A stretch of 64,000 nt of DNA from Lawsonibacter hominis (GTDB taxonomy: Bacteria > Bacillota > Clostridia > Oscillospirales > Oscillospiraceae): contig NZ_JACOPP010000010.1 in the NCBI RefSeq assembly GCF_014287895.1, forward strand, positions 53,554-117,553. Direction: 5' to 3'. The translations under genes were made by a program, and so were the position numbers. The notes under the pieces were generated by a model, which did no database searches, was not told the origin of the DNA, and was given only the letters and a program-made list of their open reading frames with translations. How positions within the stretch are numbered: the stretch's first letter is position 1; every line of letters begins with the position of its first letter. This document shows, piece after piece, positions 43,839 to 52,226 of the stretch.

Positions 43839-44726
43839 TTACGATTGCTCTTTGCGCTCCATGCGGCGGCGCAGGCGCTGGAGCGCCTGATGGTGCTGGA
43901 TGGAGCGCATCTTTGGGAACGCCCGCATCAGGCGGCGCTGGCCGAAGGCATGCCCATCCAGCGCATGCTCCAGCTTCTCCCCCAGCTCCGCCAGCTCCTG
44001 CTGCCGCTGCCGCCTGCGCCGTAAGCGCTCCTGGCTTCGTTCTTCCTTCCGTTCCGCCGCATCGACCCGCAGCTGCTTGGTCTGCTCGTCCAGCTCCTCT
44101 TTCCAGGCCGTCCCCTTCTCCGCCGCCTCCAGCACCTTGTCCGCCAGATTTTCGCCCAGCTCGTCGGACAGCTCCCGGATCCGCCCGGCCAATGCGTCGA
44201 TCTGCTTCAGCTGGCGGTTGAGCCTGGCGATGGAGCTGCCTGTGGCCGCCAGATCCACCGCTATGACCGCTCCGAAGCAGGCCAGCAGGACCACGCCCAG
44301 CGTATGGGGCAGCAGGCGCACCAGCAGCATCACCGTCGGATGGAGCAGATCCACCACAAACAGCCCGATCAGCCCCCAGGCGATGGAAAAACGCAGGCAG
44401 ATATAGCCGCCCAGATTGAAGGGCTCGTCGGAGTAATCCCACCAGCGCTGATGGAAGAGCTTCTCCAGCACAAATCCGGCCGCCAGCTCCAACAGGGAGG
44501 TCAGCAGCACCGACCCCAGAAAGAGCAGCAGCAGGTTCTGCTTGAGCGGCTCCAGGCAGAGGAAAATAATGGCCGCGCCGAAGCCGTAAATGGGACACAC
44601 CGGCCCGTTGAGGAATCCCCGGTTGACGAATTTCCCCGTCACCAGAGCCGCATAGCTCACCTCGGTACACCAGCCCAGCAGCGCATAAACAAAGAAAATC
44701 CATAAAAGCTCATATCCGCTGTACAT
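43839..44726 (-). CDS. CmpB-type membrane protein with C-terminal coiled coil
   Basis: 295 residues. Residues 1-150 match the PF06541 core: YELLWIFFVYALLGWCTEVSYAA, GPVCPIYGFGAAIIF, WWDYSDEPFNLGGYICLRFS and LHPTVMLLVRLLP, with about five membrane helices. The last 120 residues are charged and helical (RLNRQLKQIDALAGRIRELS, later Arg/Gln-rich), probably coiled coil in the cytoplasm. It is a longer paralogue of 27675-28217. RBS GGAGGAG before the ATG. Function of the family is not established. Confidence 0.82.
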   Translation of the reverse strand: MYSGYELLWIFFVYALLGWCTEVSYAALVTGKFVNRGFLNGPVCPIYGFGAAIIFLCLEPLKQNLLLLFLGSVLLTSLLELAAGFVLEKLFHQRWWDYSDEPFNLGGYICLRFSIAWGLIGLFVVDLLHPTVMLLVRLLPHTLGVVLLACFGAVIAVDLAATGSSIARLNRQLKQIDALAGRIRELSDELGENLADKVLEAAEKGTAWKEELDEQTKQLRVDAAERKEERSQERLRRRRQRQQELAELGEKLEHALDGHAFGQRRLMRAFPKMRSIQHHQALQRLRRRMERKEQS

Positions 44727-44776
44727 GCGTTCTCCTCCCTCCCCGGGAAACCCGGCGTCTTCCCGTCAAGCCACAA

Positions 44777-44809
44777 AAAAGGCCCACCACAGCAGGGTGG
44801 GCCTTTTTC
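44777..44809 (-). terminator. Terminator after the DUF975 gene
   Basis: 13-bp stem (44777-44789 with 44797-44809) ending in T tracts on both strands. Confidence 0.88.
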
Positions 44810-44884
44810 GATCCCGATCCGCGCTCCCCCGCGCTTTCAAGCCTTCTTCCGCGCGGAGCCGCGGTAAGCGCCAGCTGCCGGAGC

Positions 44885-45760
44885 TTAAAAGGGCTGCCCC
44901 GGGTCATTCGTGGGGCCGCCGTAGTTGGGTCCGTACCCGCCGGATTGCGGCCCGCCCTCCGCCGTCTGGGGGCCAAACGCGCCGTGGACCACGTAATCGT
45001 AGAAATTGGCTTCAGCGGCCCCCATATAGGGGTTGAGCCACAACCCCAAAATGCCTAATGTAAAGGGCGTCAGCAGAATCCACCCAAGGAAGGACAGATC
45101 CAGCACGAACAAAGAGCCCTTCCAGCCGCGCATGGCCTGCTTGCTGCGGGAAATCGCCTCCAGGCTCCCCATATCCGGGTCGTCCAGCAGCAAATAATAG
45201 GCCAGGCGGTAACGGTAACTCACCGCGATGCCGAAGCCAACGCCCGCGATGCAAAGCACCACCGCCAAGGCGATGAGCACGCCGCTGTCCAGCACCGCGG
45301 CCAGGATCATGACGGCCAGATAGGGGATCATGGCCAGCAGGGTCCATAATCCGGTAAACACGCTGATCAGGATGGCGCAGATCAGCACACGGCCGATCCG
45401 TGCGAAACCGTCCATCAGGTTGCGGTAGCCCGGCTGCTCACCGCGGGCCAGGCGCAGGCTGTAAGAGGTGTACCCGAAGCCCATGACGCAGGTATACAGA
45501 GAGATCAGGAGCTCCAGCACTGCGTAAAGGGCAACCCGGCCCGGGAGGAACACATAGTGAAAAATCGTCTCCGGGTCATAGATGCCGTCCAGCAGATACA
45601 CGTAGGCGATCTGAAAGGGGTTGTTCACAAAGTACATGATGGCGCTGGCCAGCACACTGGTCAGCAGCACATAGACCAGCGTCACCAGCATGGGGTGAGG
45701 ATAGGCGCCCCGCATGGCGTTTCTGGCTTGAAATTTGGCTTCCGGTCGGTTGAATCCCAT
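44885..45760 (-). CDS. DUF975-family membrane protein
   Basis: 291 residues with about six membrane helices. The N-terminus (MGFNRPEAKFQARNAMRGAY), the short FMGFGYTSYSLRLARGE-like segment and ISRSKQAMRGWKGSLFVLDLSFLGWILL are characteristic of DUF975 (PF06161), Firmicute membrane proteins of unknown role. The C-terminal 35 residues are Gly/Pro/Asn-rich. ATG 45760 is chosen because GAGGGA precedes it; the open frame extends far upstream but lacks a start signal. It follows the histidine kinase gene by 107 bases. Confidence 0.82.
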   Translation of the reverse strand: MGFNRPEAKFQARNAMRGAYPHPMLVTLVYVLLTSVLASAIMYFVNNPFQIAYVYLLDGIYDPETIFHYVFLPGRVALYAVLELLISLYTCVMGFGYTSYSLRLARGEQPGYRNLMDGFARIGRVLICAILISVFTGLWTLLAMIPYLAVMILAAVLDSGVLIALAVVLCIAGVGFGIAVSYRYRLAYYLLLDDPDMGSLEAISRSKQAMRGWKGSLFVLDLSFLGWILLTPFTLGILGLWLNPYMGAAEANFYDYVVHGAFGPQTAEGGPQSGGYGPNYGGPTNDPGQPF

Positions 45761-45867
45761 TCCAAGATCCCTCGCAATCTCTGTTTGAACGCTCCTGCCA
45801 GGACCGCGCAGCGGCCTGCGGCGCCGGTCAATCGGCACAAGAGCCGCTATGCGGGTATTGTACCATA

Positions 45868-47670
45868 CTACCGCTCCGATTGCAAGGCGGGCAGCCGCAC
45901 CTGGAACCGGACGCCGCCGGGGATATTCTCCGCCGTACAGCTTCCCCCATGGGCCAACACGGCGGCGCGGACGATGGCCAGCCCCAGCCCGGCCCCGCCG
46001 CGGGCCCGGCTGCGGGAACGGTCTCCCTTGAAAAAGGGCTCCCACAGGCGGGGCAGGTCCTGTTCCGGGACCGGCTCCCCGTCGTTCTCCACCGTAAGCA
46101 CCGCCTGCCCCCGGACCCGTTCGGTCTGCACCCGCACCGCGCCCCCGGCGGGGCAATGGCGCAGGGCGTTGGAGGTCAGGTTGGAGAGGACCCGTTCCAG
46201 CCGGGCCCGGTCGCCGGACACCAATGCCGGATGCAGGTCGGGCTCCAGGCGCACACCTTTGGCTCGTGCGCCTGGAGCCAGCCGGGACAGGGTCTCTTCC
46301 GCCAGCTCCGCCAGTTCCACCGGCAGGACCTCCGAACCCCCCGCACCCGCCTCCAGCCGGGACAGGTCCAGCATCTCCCCCACCAGCGCGCCCATTCGGT
46401 CGCTCTCATCCAGGATAATATCCAAATACTGCGCCCGCTTTTCCGGGGCGATGTCCTCCCGCAGGGCCTCCGCATGGGAGCGGAGCACAGCCAACGGGGT
46501 CTTCAGCTCATGGGCGGCCGCCCGGGCGAAGTCCCGCTCGCGGGTCAGCTGCGCCTCCCGTCTGGCCTGGTCGGAATGGAACGCCGCCGCCAGGGCGTTC
46601 AGCTCCCGGATGGGGCCGTTTTCCGGACAGGACGCTCCTTCGGCCACCCGGGCGCACAGCTGCTCCACCGGCTCGGTCACCTGCCTGGACAGGCGCGCGG
46701 ACAAAACCAGCAGGACGATCAGGGTCAACAGACCCGTGCTGAGGTACAGCCCCGCCTCCTGCTTCAGCGCGGCGGGCAGCACGTCGCACTGAACGGCCAG
46801 ATACTGCAGCACCGTGTTGCCCATTGTGCTCCCCAGGGCAAACCCCCCGTCCTTCCAAACGGAGCGCTCCGCCCCGGCGATCTCCCGGTCCAGGATGGCC
46901 TGGGCCTCCCGGAAGGAGGCCAGCCGCCGTTCCATATTGACGGGGCCGTCCTTCCCATTGCTGCTCCAGGACGGCAGCAGCACGCTGCGCACCTGCAGGT
47001 AGGCGAAGTCCCAGGTTTCGCCCGCCCCCTCCAGGGCGGTCTCCACCATGGTGTCCGCCGTGCCGTCGGGATGGATGATCTCAATCTTCTGCACGGCGAT
47101 GGCGTGGCCCGGTCGTTCCAGCCCGGTGATCCGGGCAAAGGAGCCGTCCCCGCTCCAGGCGCCCTCCCGGTCGTCCGGCGGGTAGATGCCGTACTCCCAC
47201 CCCGACCGGTGGGCCAGGATCCAGCGGGCCAGCTCCAGCTGGCCCCGGTCGTCCAGCCCCTCGTCCAGGGAGATGTACCACCGCTGGCCGATGTCCACGC
47301 CCTCCCGGTGGCCCCAGCCCCAGGCCAGCTGGCTGCGGACATATCCCGCCTCCGTCCGGGCCGTCAGGGCCATCCCTCCGTCCATTTCGCTGACCTGCCC
47401 CAGCGAGAGGGAGCTGAGGTTGTTCCGCAGGATGTTCGCCGCCTCGTCCCCCAGTCCGTTGGCGAGGTTGTTCTCATAGAATTCGCAGTGCTCCTCCAGA
47501 CTCGTCTGGGCGGAACGGGCCGCGGCTTTGGCGCTGCTCTCCAGCTCCCGGCAGGTATTGTGCGTCAGCAGGGCCATGGTGCCCAGCCAAAGCAGGGCAA
47601 ACGTCCCGCCCAGGGGCCGCAGCAGCTTCCAGCGCAGCCTCCGGGGCCCCGCGCTCCAAAAACGCCTCAT
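45868..47670 (-). CDS. Two-component sensor histidine kinase
   Basis: 600 residues. Two membrane helices flank a large extracytoplasmic sensor (about residues 45-325). A HAMP-like segment follows, then the phospho-acceptor His387 in AAAHELKTPLAVLRSH, the N box (NLTSNALRHCP) and G boxes (ENDGEPVPEQDLPRLWEPFF, GGAGLGLAIV). ATG 47670 overlaps the stop of the response-regulator gene as ATGA, which sets the start. The signal is unknown; the sensor region shows no family I recognise. Confidence 0.93.
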   Translation of the reverse strand: MRRFWSAGPRRLRWKLLRPLGGTFALLWLGTMALLTHNTCRELESSAKAAARSAQTSLEEHCEFYENNLANGLGDEAANILRNNLSSLSLGQVSEMDGGMALTARTEAGYVRSQLAWGWGHREGVDIGQRWYISLDEGLDDRGQLELARWILAHRSGWEYGIYPPDDREGAWSGDGSFARITGLERPGHAIAVQKIEIIHPDGTADTMVETALEGAGETWDFAYLQVRSVLLPSWSSNGKDGPVNMERRLASFREAQAILDREIAGAERSVWKDGGFALGSTMGNTVLQYLAVQCDVLPAALKQEAGLYLSTGLLTLIVLLVLSARLSRQVTEPVEQLCARVAEGASCPENGPIRELNALAAAFHSDQARREAQLTRERDFARAAAHELKTPLAVLRSHAEALREDIAPEKRAQYLDIILDESDRMGALVGEMLDLSRLEAGAGGSEVLPVELAELAEETLSRLAPGARAKGVRLEPDLHPALVSGDRARLERVLSNLTSNALRHCPAGGAVRVQTERVRGQAVLTVENDGEPVPEQDLPRLWEPFFKGDRSRSRARGGAGLGLAIVRAAVLAHGGSCTAENIPGGVRFQVRLPALQSER

Positions 47671-48347
47671 CCCTCGCACGCCTCCTCCAGCTGATACCCC
47701 GCCTTGAACACGGTTTTGATCTGCTTTCCGGCGCTCCCCAGGGCCGCGCGCAGGCTCTTGATGCGCACGTCCACCGCCCGCTCGTCTCCGTCAAAGTCGA
47801 GGCCCCAAACCTTATCCAGCAGCTGGGCACGGCTGAGGACTCTTCCCGAATTGTGCAGCAGGCACAGGAGCAATTCATATTCCCGCGGGGATAATTTGAT
47901 CGTTTGATCACTAACTGTACAGACGCGGCGGCCCGGATCCACGGAAATGGCTCCGCAGCGCAGCCGTCCGTCCGCGCTTTGACCGCGGCTCCGGCGGATC
48001 AGCGCCTCCGTTTTGGCCAGCAGCACCGCCAGAGAAAAGGGCTTGGTCACATAGTCGTCCGCGCCCAGGGCATAGCCCCGGAGCACGTCCTCCTCCCCGC
48101 CCAGCGCGGTGAGGAACAGGATGGGTACTCCGCTGCCACACCGCACCGCCCGGCAGACGGCAAAGCCGTCCAGCTCCGGCATCAGCACATCCAGCAGCAG
48201 CGCGTCGTAATCATGGTCCCGCAGCAGGTCCAGGCACTCGGCGCCGTTTCGGGCCAGGTCGCACGCCCAGCCATGGGCGGCGAGATAGTCCCGCACGATA
48301 TCCCGCATCCGTGCCTCGTCCTCCGCCAGAAGTACTTGATAACCCAT
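47667..48347 (-). CDS. OmpR/PhoB-family response regulator
   Basis: 226 residues. Receiver domain with acidic pair near 10-11, phospho-acceptor Asp53 in ALLLDVLMPELDG, Thr in FLTALGG and Lys in YVTKPFSL; C-terminal winged helix with KLSPREYELLLCLLHNSGRV and VDVRIKSLRAALG. Partner of the overlapping kinase. RBS AAAGGAGC before the ATG. Regulon unknown; adjacent envelope genes on the same strand are candidates. Confidence 0.94.
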   Translation of the reverse strand: MGYQVLLAEDEARMRDIVRDYLAAHGWACDLARNGAECLDLLRDHDYDALLLDVLMPELDGFAVCRAVRCGSGVPILFLTALGGEEDVLRGYALGADDYVTKPFSLAVLLAKTEALIRRSRGQSADGRLRCGAISVDPGRRVCTVSDQTIKLSPREYELLLCLLHNSGRVLSRAQLLDKVWGLDFDGDERAVDVRIKSLRAALGSAGKQIKTVFKAGYQLEEACEG

Positions 48348-48414
48348 GCGCTCCGCTCCTTTCCCGGATATCTTACCTCAATCTTATGTCCGTTCTGTGT
48401 CGTACCGTCGCACG

Positions 48415-48449
48415 AAAAATTCCCCGGAGCCGGGCTCCGGGGAATTTTT
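48415..48449. terminator. Bidirectional terminator after the TPM-domain gene
   Basis: 15-bp stem (48415-48429 with 48435-48449) flanked by A and T runs. It separates the envelope cluster from the two-component genes. Confidence 0.92.
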
Positions 48450-48453
48450 GTCG

Positions 48454-49509
48454 TTATCTGCGGCCTGCGCCGCCGCCGCGGGAGCCGCCGCCCCCGAAGC
48501 CGCCCCGGGAGCCGCCCCCGAAGCCGCCGCCGAACCCGCCGCGCCCGCCGAAGGACCCGCCGGAGAATCCGCCGCCAAAGGAGGAGCCGCCCGGCCTGCG
48601 GCCTGCGCCGCCGCCGCGGGAGCCGCCGCCCCCGAAGCCGCCCGAAAACGTGCCGCCCCGGGGCGGGCGGGGTCCTCCGCCGAAGCCGCCCGGCCGGCCG
48701 GGACCGCCAAACCCGCCGGGGCCGCGGGGCGGCCGGGGCGGGCGCGGGCGGTGCGGGCGCCCAAAGAGAAAGGGCCGGTAGATGTAGGGCGGGGGCGGCA
48801 TGCCCGGCATCAGATAACGTCTGCGGTAACGCCGGTAGCGCATGCCGTCACACACACAGACCACAACGATCAGCAGCACCACCGCAACGACGGCCAGCAA
48901 CGCCCCGATGGAGCCCACGACGGTGGTCACTGCGCCTGGGCCGGCCGGTTCCGGATAATAATCAAATTCGTTCCCCGCACCGCCGCTCCCCTGGCCCCGA
49001 CCGGCGCTCAGGCCGCCGTAATAACTGTCGTACCAGTCGTAGAACGCGTCAAAGACCTTCCGTACCCCGGCATCATAGTCCCCCGCGGCAAAGTCGCTCT
49101 CCAAGTAGTTCCAGAGATAATCGTCCAGTTTGGACGCGGTGAGGGCATTCTGGATGCCGCTGCCCTGCAGGGCATAGTAGTTTTCCTCCCCGATGGCCAG
49201 CAGAAGGAGCAGTCCGTTATCGGCGTCCGCGTCTCCGATGCCCCAGTCGTTGAAGATCTCATAGGCGTAATCGTCGATCTCCATGCCGTCCAGGAAGTCC
49301 ACCGTGACCACCACGATCGCTCCGCCGGTGGCCGCGGTCAGCGTCTCGTTCTGGGTCATGATGTAATCCTCCGTGGCGTCGCTCAGCACGCCGGCATAAT
49401 CCCCCACGCAGGTGTTTTCGGGCGCCTGCACCACTGCCAGCGCCGGGGCCGTCAGCAGCGCCATGCACAGCAGGGCGCAGAGCAGCGCGGATAAGTTCGT
49501 TTTTCTCAT
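48454..49509 (-). CDS. TPM-domain (YgcG-like) membrane protein with Gly-rich tail
   Basis: 351 residues. Signal peptide (1-25, ending APALA), then a TPM domain at about 35-165 (VGDYAGVLSDATEDYI, VVVTVDFLDGMEIDDYAYEIFNDWGIGD, NGLLLLLAIGEENYYALQGSG), one membrane helix near 200-222, and a basic Pro-rich then Gly/Arg/Ser-rich tail of about 120 residues. The tail contains GGGGSRGGGAGRR twice, with the DNA of the two units (48454-48500 and about 48592-48638) nearly identical. Such proteins often sit with LemA, as here, and are thought to act in the cell envelope. Confidence 0.88.
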   Translation of the reverse strand: MRKTNLSALLCALLCMALLTAPALAVVQAPENTCVGDYAGVLSDATEDYIMTQNETLTAATGGAIVVVTVDFLDGMEIDDYAYEIFNDWGIGDADADNGLLLLLAIGEENYYALQGSGIQNALTASKLDDYLWNYLESDFAAGDYDAGVRKVFDAFYDWYDSYYGGLSAGRGQGSGGAGNEFDYYPEPAGPGAVTTVVGSIGALLAVVAVVLLIVVVCVCDGMRYRRYRRRYLMPGMPPPPYIYRPFLFGRPHRPRPPRPPRGPGGFGGPGRPGGFGGGPRPPRGGTFSGGFGGGGSRGGGAGRRPGGSSFGGGFSGGSFGGRGGFGGGFGGGSRGGFGGGGSRGGGAGRR

Positions 49510-49518
49510 CGCTCTCTC

Positions 49519-50082
49519 CTAATCATTCACATCAGCCACCAAAGCCAGTTCCTTGACCGCTCCCAGATTTCGCAGCAGCACCGCGGGAAAGCGCCCCAGC
49601 ACCTTGCGGTTGAAGCGGTCGGCCGCTTTACTGTATTCATCCCGGCTCATGCGGTCGGCGGCCCCGGACAGCTCCGCCTCAAACCCGTACAGGTACTGGG
49701 CGTCCTTTTCCGACACGCCCGCCGCCCGCAGCTGCGCGATGACCTGGGCGCATACCGCACCCATGTTCACGTCGGCTTCCGGAAAGGCGCCCTTGTCCGG
49801 GTCGGCGTTGCCCTGCGCCCAGGCGATGGCCCCTTCCAGGTCGGAAATTCCGTCGGTCTCCGGGTACCGCCGGGCCACCGTCAGCAGATTTTGCGCCGTG
49901 CCGATACGGTCCTGCAGGTCGGAGGCCACCGAACCGCCGTCCCCCTGCCCGCCCTGGGCGAAGAGCTCCAGCACCTGGGCGCGCTGGGCGTTCACGGAAC
50001 GCAGGCATCCCAGGGGGGCGGACAATACGATGACCGCCGCCAGCACCACCATGGCCCCGGTATAGGATTTCAGAAACTTCAT
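49519..50082 (-). CDS. LemA-like membrane-anchored protein
   Basis: 187 residues: an N-terminal hydrophobic segment (about 8-28) and a helical extracytoplasmic part. The ending SKAADRFNRKVLGRFPAVLLRNL recalls the YNxxVxxFP end of LemA, and LemA-TPM neighbours are common, but the rest is diverged, so the call is tentative. ATG 50082 has AAGGTGAG upstream. The gene ends nine bases before the TPM-domain gene. Confidence 0.65.
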   Translation of the reverse strand: MKFLKSYTGAMVVLAAVIVLSAPLGCLRSVNAQRAQVLELFAQGGQGDGGSVASDLQDRIGTAQNLLTVARRYPETDGISDLEGAIAWAQGNADPDKGAFPEADVNMGAVCAQVIAQLRAAGVSEKDAQYLYGFEAELSGAADRMSRDEYSKAADRFNRKVLGRFPAVLLRNLGAVKELALVADVND

Positions 50083-50175
50083 AGGCTCACCTTGCTTTGC
50101 AGAATTCCGCCCGCGTCTCCGCGCCAAAGGCCCGGGCGCTGCCCAAACGGCGCCGTGACCGCTTTTTTGACCCGT

Positions 50176-51378
50176 CTACCCCCGAAGCTCCAGCAGCTTC
50201 TGCTTCAGCTCGCCCTCGATACGGCCCAATTCGACCTCGGCCTCCCGGCGCTTTTGGGCGCCGTCCTGCTGGATCTTCATGACCTCGTCCAGCGTGGAGA
50301 TGAGCTGCTGGTTGGTGTGCTGAAGGGTCTGGATATCCACCACGCTGCGCTCGGCCTCCTTGGCGGTCTCGATGGTGCCCATCTTGAGCATGTCGGCGTT
50401 CTTCTGCAGCAGCTCGTTGGTCATGTTGGTCACCGCGCTCTGGGCGGCGGTGGCCTGGCGGGAGTGCTCCAGGCCCAGGGAGAGCACCATTTGGCTCTTC
50501 CATAGGGGGATGGTATTCACCAGGGAGGACTGGATCTTTTCCAGCATGAGACTGTCGTTGTTCTGGATCAGGCGGGTCTGAGGCCCCATCTGGATGGAGA
50601 TCATGCGGGTCAGCTCCAGATCATGGATCTTCTTCTCAAAGCGGGAGCACATGTTCGCCAGGTCGTTGTAGGCCTGGGCATCCTCCTGGGCGCCGGTCTC
50701 GGCGGCCTTTCTGCGCAGCTGCTCCAACTCGTTCTCCCGCACCTGGGCAAGGCGCTTCTTACCCGCCAGGATATACATGGTCAATTCCTTATAATACTTG
50801 GTGTTCAGGTCATACATCTGGTCCAGCATGGCAATGTCCTTCATCAGGGTCACCTGATGGTTCTCCAGCACCTGGACGATCTTGTCCACATTGGCCTCCG
50901 CCTTGGTGTAGGCCACTTTCATGGCCTCCAGCTCGTTGCGTTTCTTTTTGAAGAAGCCGAAGACGCCCTTCTCCTCCTCCTTGCCGAAGCCCTTGAGCTC
51001 CACCACCAGGGAAGACAGCGCCTGGCCCACCTCGCCCAGATCCTTGGTGCGCACGGAATTGAGCGTATTTTCCGAAAAGCCCGCGATATTCTTCTGGGCC
51101 GCCGCGCCGTACTGGAGCACCACGCTGGAATCGGTGATGTCGATCTTCTGCGCAAAGTCGTTGACCATTTTGCGCTCGGCCTCAGTAAGCTGGCTCTCGT
51201 CCAGCTGCACCGCCTTGGCGTCCCGCGCCTTCTGGGCGGCCGCCTCGTCCACCGCCACAGTGGGGTCCAGGGTCAGGCTGGGGGTCTCCGGCGCCTTGGG
51301 GGCCTCGGCGGCGGCAGCGGCGGTATTCAAATCGGGGGAAAGGGTCAGTTCAGGGGTAAAATCGGCATGATCCGTCAT
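50176..51378 (-). CDS. TelA-family (toxic anion resistance) protein
   Basis: 400 residues, soluble and largely helical. An acidic, Ala/Pro-rich N-terminal tail (1-60) precedes the TelA core (PF05816): GFFKKKRNELEAMKVAYTKAEANVDKIV, LDQMYDLNTKYYKELTMYILAGKKRL and PQTRLIQNNDSLMLEKIQSSLVNTIPLWKSQMVLSLGL in two parts. The name comes from tellurite resistance, but roles in envelope stress are also reported in Firmicutes. ATG 51378 has GGAGG correctly spaced; ATG 51387 would overlap it. Follows the XpaC gene by 44 bases. Confidence 0.92.
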   Translation of the reverse strand: MTDHADFTPELTLSPDLNTAAAAAEAPKAPETPSLTLDPTVAVDEAAAQKARDAKAVQLDESQLTEAERKMVNDFAQKIDITDSSVVLQYGAAAQKNIAGFSENTLNSVRTKDLGEVGQALSSLVVELKGFGKEEEKGVFGFFKKKRNELEAMKVAYTKAEANVDKIVQVLENHQVTLMKDIAMLDQMYDLNTKYYKELTMYILAGKKRLAQVRENELEQLRRKAAETGAQEDAQAYNDLANMCSRFEKKIHDLELTRMISIQMGPQTRLIQNNDSLMLEKIQSSLVNTIPLWKSQMVLSLGLEHSRQATAAQSAVTNMTNELLQKNADMLKMGTIETAKEAERSVVDIQTLQHTNQQLISTLDEVMKIQQDGAQKRREAEVELGRIEGELKQKLLELRG

Positions 51379-51422
51379 GGTCTTCATCCTCCATTGTTAT
51401 CATCAAGTCGTTGTTTCACCGT

Positions 51423-52082
51423 TCAGCGGCCCAGCTGCGTCCCGCCCAGGCCCTCCTGGGAGAGCATCTGCTCCATCACGGTAATATCGGTGGAGATATC
51501 CAGCGCCTCGTCGGCGAACAGGGCGTCCAGCTGCTTGTCGTAGGCCAGCACCACCGTGTCCAGCATCGCTTCGATCTTACCCATGGTGCCGTCGATGTTG
51601 GCCCCCGCCACCCCCGCGTCGTCCATGCGGTCATACGCGTTGAGCAGCTTGAGGGTGGTGGGCAGGTAATAATTGAGGAAGCGCCGGATCTGGGGCAGCT
51701 TTTTGGGGTTTGCCGCCACATGGGCGAAGATCTTCTGGGTCACCCGTTCCATATGGTCGATCTGCCGGGAGATCTTTGCATCCTCAATGCTGTCGTTGAG
51801 GCGGCGCATCTCGGAGACGGCCCTGTCCCGCTCGGCCATGAGGGCGTCCACCTCCGGGTTTCCGGTCGTCACCGGCTCGCTGGGCGCCTCCGGCTCCGGG
51901 TCGGGCAGCACCAGCACCCGGTCGCGGAACAGGCGCCGCGCCGCCCAAAACACCGCGATGGAGAGCCCCGCCAAAAGGAGGAAATGCCACAGGGCATACA
52001 TCGGGCCCAGAAGCGCCCACACGATCCACAACGCCGCCGTCAGGTACAGCGGGACGGGGGATTTTTTCACGATCTTCGCCAT
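51423..52082 (-). CDS. XpaC-family protein
   Basis: 219 residues. Two closely spaced N-terminal membrane helices (about 12-48), a short Pro/Glu linker, then a helical cytoplasmic domain (PF10112, 5-bromo-4-chloroindolyl phosphate hydrolysis protein) with MERVTQKIFAHVAANPKKL and RRFLNYYLPTTLKLLNAYDRM. XpaC and TelA genes are neighbours in many Firmicutes and probably work together. GGAGG at 52091-52095 fixes the start; first gene of the cluster. Confidence 0.9.
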   Translation of the reverse strand: MAKIVKKSPVPLYLTAALWIVWALLGPMYALWHFLLLAGLSIAVFWAARRLFRDRVLVLPDPEPEAPSEPVTTGNPEVDALMAERDRAVSEMRRLNDSIEDAKISRQIDHMERVTQKIFAHVAANPKKLPQIRRFLNYYLPTTLKLLNAYDRMDDAGVAGANIDGTMGKIEAMLDTVVLAYDKQLDALFADEALDISTDITVMEQMLSQEGLGGTQLGR

Positions 52083-52124
52083 CGGCACAGCCTCCATCCA
52101 CGGGGCAGCGCCCCAGTTGGTTTT

Positions 52125-52154
52125 ATTGTACCCCCTGCCCGGCGGGAGTGTCAA
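52125..52154 (-). promoter_or_regulatory. Promoter of the XpaC-TelA cluster
   Basis: Minus-strand consensus TTGACA (52149-52154), 18-base spacer, TACAAT (52125-52130). Confidence 0.75.
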
Positions 52155-52161
52155 GAACACG

Positions 52162-52190
52162 TTGACTTTGCCGGGAAAACTCATTAGAAT
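52162..52190 (+). promoter_or_regulatory. Promoter of ilvA
   Basis: TTGACT (52162-52167), 17-base spacer, TAGAAT (52185-52190). It is back to back with the minus-strand promoter, the two -35 boxes being only seven bases apart. Confidence 0.75.
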
Positions 52191-52226
52191 ATTACTACTT
52201 ATAGATTGGAAGGAAGTCTGCCCGCT

